Origin: Gemmatimonas groenlandica
GTDB taxonomy: Bacteria; Gemmatimonadota; Gemmatimonadetes; Gemmatimonadales; Gemmatimonadaceae
Reading direction: 5' to 3'
Length of the DNA stretch: 64,000 nucleotides
NCBI RefSeq assembly: GCF_013004105.1
Contig: NZ_CP053085.1
Span: forward strand, 1,612,001-1,676,000
Shown: positions 16,566 to 25,469 of the stretch, in pieces
Position numbering within the stretch: position 1 is the stretch's first letter
Layout: every line of letters starts with the position of its first letter
Translations under genes and position numbers: made by a program
Notes under the pieces: generated by a model
The model's database searches: none
Told to the model about the DNA's origin: nothing
The model's input: only the letters and a program-made list of their open reading frames with translations

Positions 16566-17711
16566 TCAGTCTCCAGAAACAGCGTAGACGGTCATCAGGT
16601 CGGCACCCAGTGCCTTCCGCTCCACGACGCGCAACCGAGGCGCCTGCCCGGCCCGCTGCGCAGGAAGCGCCGCGAAGGCCGATAGGGCGCCGGCGCCGAG
16701 GATGACCGGTGCCTGAAAGATAACCAGTTGGTCGACGAGCCCGGCGGCCAGCAGCGAAGAACCCAGCGCAGCCCCGCCCTCCACCAACAGATGGCGCACG
16801 CCGCGGGTGCCCAGGTGCCGCAGGGCCTCACCGGCGGAGGCGACGACGACGGTCTCGATGCCGGCCGCTCGAAGGGCGGACTCGGCCTCCGGGCACGAGC
16901 CGTCGGTGAAATCGACGACGGGGAGTGCGCGGGCCGACTGGACCAGCTGACCATCGAGCGGCAGGCGGGCACCCCGGTCGAAGACCACGCGTAGCGGCGC
17001 GCGGCGCGGTGATGCGGCATGGCGGACCGTGAGCGCCGGGTCGTCGGCCAAGGCGGTACCGATTCCGACGGCGATCGCGTCAGTTTCGGCGCGCAGCGCA
17101 TGAACCGCCGCGCGGGCCTCCTCGCCGGTAAGCCAGCCTGGCTGGCGCGAGGCATCGACGATGGCCCCGTCGATCGAGACCGCCAGCTTCAGTGTCACAA
17201 ACGGGCGATCCGCCCCCCGCGCGGCGAAGAAGAACGGCGCGTTCTGGTCGAGCGCCTCGCGTTCGAGCACCCCGCCGCTGACGGCGATCCCGGCCGACGC
17301 GAGGCGGGCGGCGCCGCCCGCGGCTTTGGGGTTGGGATCGTGGGCCGCGAAGACCACCCGGGACACGCCGGCGGCGATGAGGGCCTCGGAACAGGGGCCG
17401 GTCTTTCCGGTGTGATTGCAGGGCTCGAGCGATACATACGCGGTGGCCCCGGTCGCCCGCGGGCCGGCCTCGATGAGCGCGGCGACCTCGGCGTGGGCCA
17501 GTCCGTATTCGGCATGCCAGCCTTCGCCGACGATCCGGCCCTGCTGCACGATCACCGCCCCGACCTTTGGATTGGGTGACACGCGACCCGCGCCACGCTC
17601 GGCAAGTTCGAGAGCGCGACGCATGAAGCGCACGTCGTCGGCTGACGATGCCGGCAGCGGCCCGTTAGAACCTGAAGGCGATGCCGAGCGATCCGTAGCG
17701 ATACCCTTCAT
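16566..17711 (-). CDS. ribD: Riboflavin biosynthesis deaminase/reductase RibD
   Basis: This bifunctional enzyme performs the deamination and reduction steps of the pathway. The deaminase half has MRRALELAERGAG, NPKVGAVIV, the zinc ligands HAEV and PCNHTGKTGPC. The reductase half begins near PFVTLKLAVSIDG and includes WLTGEEARAAVHALRAETDAI and LLVEGGAALGSSLL. The start is uncertain. ATG 17711 follows AGGAAGG and overlaps the upstream gene by 47 bp. A GTG at 17633 would avoid the overlap but has no ribosome-binding site and leaves a short N-terminus. No FMN riboswitch is visible upstream. Confidence 0.92.
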   Translation of the reverse strand: MKGIATDRSASPSGSNGPLPASSADDVRFMRRALELAERGAGRVSPNPKVGAVIVQQGRIVGEGWHAEYGLAHAEVAALIEAGPRATGATAYVSLEPCNHTGKTGPCSEALIAAGVSRVVFAAHDPNPKAAGGAARLASAGIAVSGGVLEREALDQNAPFFFAARGADRPFVTLKLAVSIDGAIVDASRQPGWLTGEEARAAVHALRAETDAIAVGIGTALADDPALTVRHAASPRRAPLRVVFDRGARLPLDGQLVQSARALPVVDFTDGSCPEAESALRAAGIETVVVASAGEALRHLGTRGVRHLLVEGGAALGSSLLAAGLVDQLVIFQAPVILGAGALSAFAALPAQRAGQAPRLRVVERKALGADLMTVYAVSGD

Positions 17712-18690
17712 CTGCCTTCCTGCCGCCGAACTGATTGACGGTTTCCCGCACGGTGCCTTCGCCGGACCAGCCGTACTCGCCAACGACGCGAGCCAGGCCG
17801 AGACCGATCGATGCGTTCACGAATGCGGTGTTGCGCGTGGTCGTGTAGCGCAGGTCGGGCAGTTGCACCAGAAAGCGCTGATTGGTGGCGAGCACGGTCT
17901 CGTTGACCGACGCACGCATCGACGCCGAGCCTTCGATTTCATCGCGACCGACGCCGGCGGCAATCCCGAAGATCGCAAAGCGCTTGCTGGCTACGACGCG
18001 CAGCGCATTCGACGTGACCGACGTGCCGGTGACGGTGAGCGTGTCGTTGTTCGGCGTGTAGCCGAGATCGACCGTTGGCAACTTCCGGCGCATGTAACTC
18101 ACGCTGAGTCCGGGAATGAACGAGGACTCCTGCAGTGCGCCAACGCGCACACCGTACTGGAAGGCGAACCCGCCATTTCTGGGGGCGACTTCGAAGGTCG
18201 ATTCCTTTACCGTCGGCAGATACGACGCACCGAGTAGGACATCGACACCGAGCGTGTTGGTGAGGCCGAGCGGGATACCGGGGAAGATGCCGATCGCGGC
18301 ATCGGCCGATGGCAGCGGGATGGGGGTGCGCGCGGCACCGAAATCGGAGCCGACGGCGGAGCCGGTCACGCTGATCGGCACCGCATTCTTCGGCAGCTGA
18401 CCATCGACCGCGCTCACGCGAAACGAGAACGCGCGCTTGGGCCATCCGCCCAACGTGCCTCCCTCACCGAGCACGGGATTACCCGACGAGACGGCGATCC
18501 CGATCTGCGGCACGACGAATCCGAACAAGTCGCGCGCCTTCTGACAGGCGTCGGCCCCCGACGCGGCAGCGGGCGTCACGGTGCACGGCCCCGACGTCGT
18601 TTGCGCCTCGAGCGACTGGGCCTGCCCTGCTCCCATCGCCGCGAGCACGACGACGGTGAGGCCAGCCACGCGCCGCTGACGCGCACTCAT
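17665..18690 (-). CDS. Predicted outer-membrane beta-barrel protein of unknown function
   Basis: The 341-residue protein starts at ATG 18690, overlapping the purM stop (ATGA), and has a signal peptide ending in SLEAQ. The mature part is rich in alternating hydrophobic strands with many Gly and aromatic turns. It ends in YGSLGIAFRF, with the C-terminal Phe that is typical of proteins assembled by the BAM machinery. Two cysteines near residues 35 and 48 may form a disulfide. I do not recognise a family. It is inserted between purM and ribD, with no obvious link to either pathway. Confidence 0.75.
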   Translation of the reverse strand: MSARQRRVAGLTVVVLAAMGAGQAQSLEAQTTSGPCTVTPAAASGADACQKARDLFGFVVPQIGIAVSSGNPVLGEGGTLGGWPKRAFSFRVSAVDGQLPKNAVPISVTGSAVGSDFGAARTPIPLPSADAAIGIFPGIPLGLTNTLGVDVLLGASYLPTVKESTFEVAPRNGGFAFQYGVRVGALQESSFIPGLSVSYMRRKLPTVDLGYTPNNDTLTVTGTSVTSNALRVVASKRFAIFGIAAGVGRDEIEGSASMRASVNETVLATNQRFLVQLPDLRYTTTRNTAFVNASIGLGLARVVGEYGWSGEGTVRETVNQFGGRKADEGYRYGSLGIAFRF

Positions 18691-19739
18691 GTGATCACAC
18701 CATCGAGGCGTACTCGACCGGTTCCCGGGACGATCTTCCCGCATTCCCACGCATCGATTCCACACTCCGCCGCGCGCGCAGTGATGGCGCGCACGTTCTC
18801 CTGTGCCGTGATGACGACCATTCCCACTCCCATGTTGAAGGCTCGGAACATCTCGAGCGGAGCGACAGCTCCCGCTTCAGCAAGTACCCGGAAGGTCGAG
18901 GGGACGGTCCACGAACCCGTATCCACGTCGGCATCGAGTGTGACGGGGAGCGCACGATTGAGGTTACCCGGTAGTCCACCGCCGGTGATGTGCGCCATCG
19001 CGTGCACGTGACCGAGCATGGGCTTGAGACACTGCAGATACGAGCGATGCACCTTGAGCATGACATCGGCGACGGTGGCACCGCCCGCGTCGGGGAAGGC
19101 GTCGTGCACCCCGAGCTTGAGCCGATCGCTGATAATGCGACGCGCCAACGAATAGCCGTTGGTGTGCAGCCCATCGCTGGCGAGCGCGACGAGGGCATCG
19201 CCTTCGCGCACGTTGGCACTGGTGATGACCTGCGACTCTTCGACGATGCCGACGATGAACCCGGCGAGGTCGTAATCTGGCGGTGTATACACGCCCGGCA
19301 TTTCAGCCGTTTCACCACCGATCAACGCACAGCTGTTCTCGCGGCATCCCGCGGCCACGCCGGCCACCACGCCTTCGACTACATGCGGCAGCAACTTGCC
19401 GAATGCGACGTAGTCGAGGAAGAACATGGGCACCGCCCCCTGCACGAGAATGTCGTTCGTGCAGTGATTGACAAGGCAGTGTCCGATCGTCTCGTGGCGG
19501 TCGGCCTCGATCGCGATCTTGATCTTGGTCCCCACGCCGTCTGCGCTCGACACCAGCAGCGGCGCGCGGTAGCCCTCGGGCACACGGAACATGCCGCCGA
19601 ATCCGCCGAACGCTCCGCGCGCGCCCGCCGTCATCGTGGACTGCACGAGTTTGGCGAGACGGTTCTTCGAGTCTTCGGCGGCGTCGATGTCGACGCCGGC
19701 CGAACGATAAGTGAGCGAGGATTCGCCAGACGTGCTCAC
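18687..19739 (-). CDS. purM: Phosphoribosylformylglycinamidine cyclo-ligase
   Basis: The enzyme closes the imidazole ring of the purine precursor to give AIR, using ATP. The 350-residue length is typical. It has YRSAGVDIDAAE at the start, LLVSSADGVGTKIKIA, ALIGGETAEMPGVY, and HITGGGLPGNLNRALP, all conserved in PurM. It is coupled to the sugar kinase upstream and the outer-membrane protein downstream by 4-bp overlaps. No other purine gene lies in the window. Confidence 0.97.
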   Translation of the reverse strand: MSTSGESSLTYRSAGVDIDAAEDSKNRLAKLVQSTMTAGARGAFGGFGGMFRVPEGYRAPLLVSSADGVGTKIKIAIEADRHETIGHCLVNHCTNDILVQGAVPMFFLDYVAFGKLLPHVVEGVVAGVAAGCRENSCALIGGETAEMPGVYTPPDYDLAGFIVGIVEESQVITSANVREGDALVALASDGLHTNGYSLARRIISDRLKLGVHDAFPDAGGATVADVMLKVHRSYLQCLKPMLGHVHAMAHITGGGLPGNLNRALPVTLDADVDTGSWTVPSTFRVLAEAGAVAPLEMFRAFNMGVGMVVITAQENVRAITARAAECGIDAWECGKIVPGTGRVRLDGVIT

Positions 19740-20677
19740 GCGCTGAAATCCTCGTCGAAGGCGACGAGCTGGCGGAACTCCCGCACGCGCGCGTCGATAT
19801 CGGCGCGCGTGATTTCCAGCAGCCGTCCATTCGAGAACTTCTCGACGGCGAATGAGCCCATGGCCGAGCCGACGACGACGGCGCGACGCATGGAGGCATC
19901 GCTCAGGTCGCCGCTGGCCGCGAGTGAGCCGATGAACCCACCGGCGAAGGAATCGCCGGCGCCGGTGGGATCGAAGACCGACTCGAGCGGATATGCAGGC
20001 GCGAAAAACACACTGTCTCGCGTGAACATGAAGGCGCCATGCTCGCCTTTCTTGATCAGCACGTGCTTCGGTCCCTTGTCGAGAATCCAGCGCGCGGCCT
20101 GCACGAGATTGCTGTGCTCGGTGAGCTGGCGCGCTTCTCCGTCATTGAGCGTGATCAGATCGACGTGACCGAGCAGCTCGATGAGCTCCGGGCGACGCGA
20201 CTCGATCCAGAAATTCATGGTATCGCACGCGACGAGGCGCGGCTTCTCCACCTGCTCGAGCACCTGCAGCTGGAGGCGCGGATCGATGTTCGCGAGGAAC
20301 ACGAAGGGTGCCTTGCGGAACTGATCGGGAATGTTCGGGCGAAAATTGGAGAACACTCCGAGATGCGTCTCGAGCGTTTCGGCGGAGTTGAGATCGTGGC
20401 GATAGCGGCCACGCCACCGGAAACTCGAGCCGCTCACCTTTTCGAGGCCGGCGAGATCGACGCCGCGAGCGGCCAGCGGCTGGAGCAACTCGATGGGATA
20501 ATCGTCCCCGACCACACCCACGAGCTGCACGGGCGCGAAGTGCGACGCCGACGACGAGAAGTAGGTGCCCGACCCGCCGAGCACATCATCGGCCTTGCCG
20601 AACGGCGTCTCGACGGAATCGAGTGCCACGGAACCGACAACGAGGACCTGGCTGGCGGTACTGGGGAAACTGCTCAC
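19736..20677 (-). CDS. PfkB-family carbohydrate kinase
   Basis: The 313-residue kinase has the ribokinase fold with DPTGAGDSFAGGFIGSLAA, holding the anion hole and the catalytic Asp. The N-terminal region VLVVGSVALDSVETPFG and GGSGTYFSSSASHF matches sugar or nucleoside kinases of the PfkB family. The substrate cannot be assigned from the sequence. The GTG start at 20677 overlaps the argS stop; the longer open frame only shadows argS. It overlaps purM by 4 bp. Confidence 0.9.
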   Translation of the reverse strand: MSSFPSTASQVLVVGSVALDSVETPFGKADDVLGGSGTYFSSSASHFAPVQLVGVVGDDYPIELLQPLAARGVDLAGLEKVSGSSFRWRGRYRHDLNSAETLETHLGVFSNFRPNIPDQFRKAPFVFLANIDPRLQLQVLEQVEKPRLVACDTMNFWIESRRPELIELLGHVDLITLNDGEARQLTEHSNLVQAARWILDKGPKHVLIKKGEHGAFMFTRDSVFFAPAYPLESVFDPTGAGDSFAGGFIGSLAASGDLSDASMRRAVVVGSAMGSFAVEKFSNGRLLEITRADIDARVREFRQLVAFDEDFSA

Positions 20678-22326
20678 ATGCGCTCCGGCGCGGACAGTCC
20701 GAGAATGCGCAATCCGGCGGCGATGCCGAGCTGCGTGGCACGGGCGAGCACGAGGCGCGCGCGCGTGATGGCCTCGGGTTCGCCGAGGACATGATGCTTG
20801 TGGTACCAGGTGTGGCCGGCTCGCGCCGTTTCCAGCAACCACGCCGCGATGCGGTGCGGCTCGAGCGTGTCGGCCGCGCCCTTCACGGTCGCGGGGAAAT
20901 CGAGGAGCTGCTTCACGAGCTCCTGCTCGGCAGGCTCGGTGAGCACCCCGAGGTCGACGCCTTCGCCGGTGACCGTGGTCGCGTCGATTTCACCGACGCG
21001 GAAGATGCCGCACATGCGCGCGTGCGCCATCTGCACGTAGTACACCGGATTCTCTTCCGATTGGCTGCGCGCGAGATCGACATCGAACACGAGCTGCGAG
21101 TCACCCTTCCGCATAAGGTAGAAATAGCGCACGGCATCGCGACCGACTTCATCGATGAGATCACGCACGGTGACGTACGAGCCGGCGCGCTTGGAGATCT
21201 TCACTTCCTCACCACCCTTCATGACGGTCACCATCTGGTGCAACACGTAGTCGGGATAGCCCTTGGGAATCCCGATCGCGAGTGCCTGCAGACCAGCCCG
21301 CACACGCGTGATCGTGCTGTGGTGATCGGCACCCTGCACGTTGATCGCGCGGTGGTAGCCGCGATCCCACTTCGTGACGTGATAGGCGACGTCGGGCACG
21401 AAGTACGTGTAGTCTCCGCCCTTGGCCGCGCTCTTCTTCATCACGCGATCCTTGTCATCACCGAAGTCGGTAGTGCGGAGGAACAGCGCGCCCTCCTCCT
21501 CGTACGTGTGCCCCGACTGCTTCAGTCCGTCGACCGTCTTGTTGACCGAGCCATCGGTGTAGAGCGAGCTCTCGAGGTAGTACGTGTCGAACTTGACGCC
21601 GAACGCCTGCATGTCGAGGTCCTGCTCATGGCGCAGCGCGGCGACCGCGAACGCCTGCATCGCGGCGAGATCATCACACGCCGCGTCTTCCGGATGGTCG
21701 ACGACGTAGCGCTCGGCGATCTCACGGATGTAGTCGCCGTGGTATCCGCCTTCGGGAATCTCGAGCGGCGCTCCACCGATGGCGCGCACCTGCGCCTGCG
21801 TGCTCTTCGCGAGATTCGCGATCTGCGCGCCGGCGTCGTTGTAGTAGAACTCGCGATCGACCTTCCAGCCGGTGTACTCCAGCAGCGTGCTGATGGCATC
21901 GCCGAGGGCGGCCTGACGGCCGTGGCCGACGTGCAGCGGACCGGTGGGATTGGCCGACACGAACTCCACGACCACGCGTTCGCCATGGCCGATATCGAGC
22001 CGTCCGAAGGTGTCGGGCGACTCGAGAATGGTAAGCAGGCCGCGCGCTTGGAATCCGGGATCGAGGCGGAAATTCAGGAACCCCGGGCCAGCGATTTCGG
22101 CGGCCGTTACGCCGACGCTGGCTTTGTCCATCGCGGCGATAAGCGCTTCCGCAATGTCGCGCGGCTTCTTGCCGAGCGGCTTCGCGAGGGTCATAGCGAG
22201 ATTGGTCGCCCAATCTCCGAACGACGGATCACGCGGCCGCTCGAGAATGGGAGAAACGTCGTCGGGCGCACCGAGCGTGCGCGCGGCGCGCGAGAGCTCG
22301 GCGCGCAGGGCGTCGGCGTGAGTCAC
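20674..22326 (-). CDS. argS: Arginyl-tRNA synthetase
   Basis: This class I synthetase charges tRNA-Arg. It has an Add-1-like N-terminal domain, the HIGH-type motif in SANPTGPLHVGHGRQAALGD, the KMSKS-equivalent KISKRAGSYVTVRDL, and the C-terminal anticodon-binding domain with a final Met (LSAPERM). I placed the start at GTG 22326, giving 550 residues, a usual length. The open frame continues upstream into the FmdB-like gene but is Arg/Ser rich there and not credible. It overlaps the next gene by GTGA. Confidence 0.95.
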   Translation of the reverse strand: MTHADALRAELSRAARTLGAPDDVSPILERPRDPSFGDWATNLAMTLAKPLGKKPRDIAEALIAAMDKASVGVTAAEIAGPGFLNFRLDPGFQARGLLTILESPDTFGRLDIGHGERVVVEFVSANPTGPLHVGHGRQAALGDAISTLLEYTGWKVDREFYYNDAGAQIANLAKSTQAQVRAIGGAPLEIPEGGYHGDYIREIAERYVVDHPEDAACDDLAAMQAFAVAALRHEQDLDMQAFGVKFDTYYLESSLYTDGSVNKTVDGLKQSGHTYEEEGALFLRTTDFGDDKDRVMKKSAAKGGDYTYFVPDVAYHVTKWDRGYHRAINVQGADHHSTITRVRAGLQALAIGIPKGYPDYVLHQMVTVMKGGEEVKISKRAGSYVTVRDLIDEVGRDAVRYFYLMRKGDSQLVFDVDLARSQSEENPVYYVQMAHARMCGIFRVGEIDATTVTGEGVDLGVLTEPAEQELVKQLLDFPATVKGAADTLEPHRIAAWLLETARAGHTWYHKHHVLGEPEAITRARLVLARATQLGIAAGLRILGLSAPERM

Positions 22327-22369
22327 GGAGTCCGGGATGTCGAGAAAGAGTACGCGCGAACGGCTCGCG

Positions 22370-22681
22370 TCATTCGGATGACGAGGACGGCGTGCTGGTC
22401 GACGGCTTCGACTCGCTCTTGCTGTCGCTCTTCGTGTCGCTTTTGGTGCTGCTTTCGGCGGACGAGGACGCGCCACTGGTGCGCTGGTCCTTCTTCCCGT
22501 CCTTGCCGTAGTCCGTGATGTAGAAGCCGGAGCCCTTGAACAGGAGACTGGCGCCACCGGAGATGATGCGCGTGGCCACCCCCGTGCCATCGGGCGTCGG
22601 AATGCTTTCCGGAACCTCTGAGATCTTGAACCGCGCCTCGATGATGGACCCGTCGGGGCAGCGGAACTCGTAAGTCGGCAT
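22370..22681 (-). CDS. FmdB-like small protein with a lost zinc ribbon
   Basis: This 103-residue protein starts like the FmdB zinc-ribbon family (MPTYEFRCPDGS) and has the family's later segment LLFKGSGFYITDYGK. FmdB proteins normally have four cysteines in two CxxC knuckles. Here only one cysteine remains, because the second position is Gly-Ser and the second knuckle reads SIPTPDG. The C-terminal 40 residues are a low-complexity Ser/Lys/Thr tail. It may keep a structural role without zinc. It is the first gene of the long minus-strand run, just ahead of argS. Confidence 0.75.
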   Translation of the reverse strand: MPTYEFRCPDGSIIEARFKISEVPESIPTPDGTGVATRIISGGASLLFKGSGFYITDYGKDGKKDQRTSGASSSAESSTKSDTKSDSKSESKPSTSTPSSSSE

Positions 22682-22755
22682 GGCTACGTTACTTGGCTAG
22701 GGTCAGACAGCCTTGAAACGTAGCCCAGCCGGTCTCGCGGTTCAACCGGTACGGC

Positions 22756-24237
22756 TCAGGTCACCGTGAGGGTCGTGGCGCCGGGCGTGTAGATCACGGT
22801 GAGCGTGGAGAGATTGTCTGCGCGCTGCGGCGACGACTGCCAGACGCCGGCGCCGTTGAACAGGGCGCCATGATTGGGACACCGGAAGCTGGTGCCGTTC
22901 ACCACGTTCACCGTCGTGCCGGCATGAGGACAGCGCATGGAGAAGGCGGCAAAGCTGGTGGCGCTGAGGCGCGAGACGGCCACGGGCCCCCCGTTCACAT
23001 TGCCGACACTGCCGGCGACGCCGCCCACGTTGGCCAGGGCCGGCCAGGCGGCAAGGGTGACTACCAGTCCGGCGGCGGTCACGGTGAGGGTCACCGCAAT
23101 CGTGCGTGACGCCACGCCGTTACCACTGACGGTGATCGTGGCCGTGTAGCTGCCGGCGGCCAGGGCGCCGACACTCGGGCGCACGGTGAGGGTGGCCGGC
23201 GCCGTGGTCTGATTGAGTGTGGTCGTGATCCAGCCCGTCGCGCCGGCACCGTAGGACACCGTCGCGACCAACCCGGCCAAGGTGCCGCCGCCGCTGTTGT
23301 TGCACTGCACCACCTGCGCGGCCGGCGTACTGCCGACCGGCGCCGTGAAGGACAGCGCCGCTGTCGATAGTTGCAGCGCGGCCGGTGTGGTCGGATCCTG
23401 CACCAGCAGCGAGACGCTCAGTGTTTGCGCACCGTTGCTGACGCCGGCACCGGATATGGTGACGGTGGCCGTGTAGTTGCCGATCGGCAGCGTGCCGCGC
23501 TGCGCCGACAGCGTCAACGTGGAAGGCGCCGACGCCTGACTGAGCGCCAGCGACAGCCAGCCGGTACGCTGCCCCGGTCCGTACGTAAGTGTGACCGCCA
23601 GTCCACCAAGAATGCCACCGCCGTCATTCGCAATCGCGACCGTCTGCGCAGACGGGGCGTTGCCAGTGAGCGTCGTCAGGAACACGACCGACGTGCGGTC
23701 GAGACCAAGCACCGGGGGCGTGAGGGCACCGCCGATCATGAGCGATCCGTCGGCGCTCTGTCGCACGTCGAGCGCCGTGAGTCCGGCGGTCGGTTGTCCG
23801 CTCAGCCACGTGCCGTCATTCGCGAAAACGGCCTCATGATTCGGGCACCGCAGTCCGGTGGCGGTGACATCCACGATGGAGCCGCGATGCGGACACACCA
23901 GCGAGAGCGCGCGGAACTGCGCCGAACCGACGCGCTCTACCACGACAGGGGCCGAGGTGCCGGAGACGACGACGGCACGGCCGCCGACCGAGGCGAGTTC
24001 AGGAACCGTGGACGGATCGAGCCGGAAGGGCGCCGGGATGGCGTCGAGCACCTGCTCGGGGCCGCTAATGATCCCGTCGCCGCAGCCGGAAACCAGGACG
24101 CCGAGGGTCAAGGCCGAGGCCGAGGCCAGAAACTGGCGCCGATCGACCCGATGGCAGCCACCACAGGGCGACGGATCAGAGGGCGACAGCTCGGTTGCGA
24201 GCGGGGACGACGGATCAAACGACGGATCGTGAGGCAT
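22756..24237 (-). CDS. Tat-exported protein with two Rieske domains flanking two BACON-like repeats
   Basis: This 493-residue protein has a twin-arginine signal DRRQFLASASALTLGVLVSGC ending in a lipobox-like Cys at about residue 52. A first Rieske [2Fe-2S] domain has ligands C115, H117, C131 and H134 (CPHRGS, CPNHEAVF). Two Ig-like repeats follow at about residues 178-280 and 285-385. Each has a GPGQRTGWLSLALSQ or GAGATGWITTTLNQ core that resembles BACON domains. A second Rieske domain at about residues 395-493 has C436, H438, C453 and H456. All eight cluster ligands are present. An extra CGGCH precedes the Tat motif. I infer an exported redox or carbohydrate-linked electron carrier, but the partner is unknown. 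Confidence 0.85.
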   Translation of the reverse strand: MPHDPSFDPSSPLATELSPSDPSPCGGCHRVDRRQFLASASALTLGVLVSGCGDGIISGPEQVLDAIPAPFRLDPSTVPELASVGGRAVVVSGTSAPVVVERVGSAQFRALSLVCPHRGSIVDVTATGLRCPNHEAVFANDGTWLSGQPTAGLTALDVRQSADGSLMIGGALTPPVLGLDRTSVVFLTTLTGNAPSAQTVAIANDGGGILGGLAVTLTYGPGQRTGWLSLALSQASAPSTLTLSAQRGTLPIGNYTATVTISGAGVSNGAQTLSVSLLVQDPTTPAALQLSTAALSFTAPVGSTPAAQVVQCNNSGGGTLAGLVATVSYGAGATGWITTTLNQTTAPATLTVRPSVGALAAGSYTATITVSGNGVASRTIAVTLTVTAAGLVVTLAAWPALANVGGVAGSVGNVNGGPVAVSRLSATSFAAFSMRCPHAGTTVNVVNGTSFRCPNHGALFNGAGVWQSSPQRADNLSTLTVIYTPGATTLTVT

Positions 24238-24429
24238 ACTGGATGTTAACGGGGAACCGCATCCTGTCGAGTTCGTACATCACGAAGTCGTTCATCGATT
24301 CGTCACGCGAGGATCATGCGGGTGTCACGTTCTTCGCGTGCACACCGGCTCGCGAGGCTGCATGTTGGCGAGACGGTCGGGATGTTCACGGTGCCGACCG
24401 CTCCTGCAAGACTCATTGGAGCGCCCCGC

Positions 24430-25440
24430 ATGTTCTCGACCTGCCTGTACTGCCACGGTTCCCTCGGACGGAACGACGTGCTTGAGGACTTTCCGATTGG
24501 CCGTCGGATCGCGTTCGACGCGCGTCGCGGACGTCTCTGGGTGGTGTGCCGTGGATGCCGCAACTGGAATCTCTCCCCGCTCGAGGAGCGGTGGGAGTCG
24601 GTAGAAGCGTGCGAGCGACTCTACCGCCAGACGCCGGTGCGTGTGAGTAGCGATCAGATCGGGCTGGCGACCCTGAGCGAGGGGCTCGACCTCGTGCGGA
24701 TCGGCACGCCCCTTCGACCGGAGTTCGCGGCGTGGCGGTACGGGGGGCGCCTTCGCAAGCGGCGCCTGCAACTGCCCGATCCGCGGGCCACCGCATTGGC
24801 CTTGTTGAGTCAAAGCGCCGCACTGATGGTTGGCGCGGTGGCGGCGATGGCCGGCATAACCTACACGCTGACGAGCAGCCGTCGATGGCAGCGTGCGGTG
24901 GTCGACCCGCTCGAGCATGTGGAAGCGCGACTGCAGTATGACCGGACCATTGCCCATGTACGCACGCCCGACGGCATGCTGCGGCCGTTGCGATTCAGTC
25001 ACATCGCACGACTGGAAATCATCGCCGACGAGGGCCGGCCGTGGGTGCTTCGTGTCGCGCACGCGCAGGGCATCACGGATCTCGATCAGGCGCACGCCAT
25101 TCAGGTGGCGAGTCCACTGCTGGCGCGGTTGAACACGCGCGGCGGAACGCCGGGCCAGGTGCTCGACGCCACACGCCGCATCACCGAAGCCGGTGATGCG
25201 GAGCAGTACATCCGCAGCAGCAGTGCGCTGCGGGTCACGCGTCGTGCCAAGAATACGATTTTCTGGGACGATGACGTGGGCGTCCTCGGCCTCACCGGCA
25301 CCGAGCGTCTGGCGCTCGAAATCGCGATGAACGAGGACGCCGAGCGTCAGGCCATGCAGGGTGAACTCAGCGCACTGGAAGACGCCTGGCGCGACGCCGA
25401 GGAAATTGCCGAGATCGCCGATCGCATGTTTCTCCCGTAG
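24430..25440 (+). CDS. Zinc-ribbon membrane protein of unknown function
   Basis: The 336-residue protein starts at ATG 24430, which has GGAG 8 nt upstream. The N-terminus has two paired cysteines, CLYCHG and CRGCRNWN, about 30 residues apart, suggesting a zinc ribbon. It is followed by LSPLEERWESVEACE, a charged helix. One likely membrane segment lies near residues 122-145 (ALLSQSAALMVGAVAAMAGI). The C-terminal part is Ala/Glu rich and helical. I do not recognise a family with a known role. It is transcribed divergently from the double-Rieske gene across 190 bp, in which I saw no clear promoter or RNA element. Confidence 0.75.
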   Translation: MFSTCLYCHGSLGRNDVLEDFPIGRRIAFDARRGRLWVVCRGCRNWNLSPLEERWESVEACERLYRQTPVRVSSDQIGLATLSEGLDLVRIGTPLRPEFAAWRYGGRLRKRRLQLPDPRATALALLSQSAALMVGAVAAMAGITYTLTSSRRWQRAVVDPLEHVEARLQYDRTIAHVRTPDGMLRPLRFSHIARLEIIADEGRPWVLRVAHAQGITDLDQAHAIQVASPLLARLNTRGGTPGQVLDATRRITEAGDAEQYIRSSSALRVTRRAKNTIFWDDDVGVLGLTGTERLALEIAMNEDAERQAMQGELSALEDAWRDAEEIAEIADRMFLP

Positions 25441-25469
25441 GGCGTACGGCGCGCCGTTACGGTGTGCCG

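Noticed and set aside
17712-17800. Possible FMN riboswitch before ribD
   Set aside because: The upstream DNA is coding sequence of the outer-membrane gene and has no RFN-element motifs.
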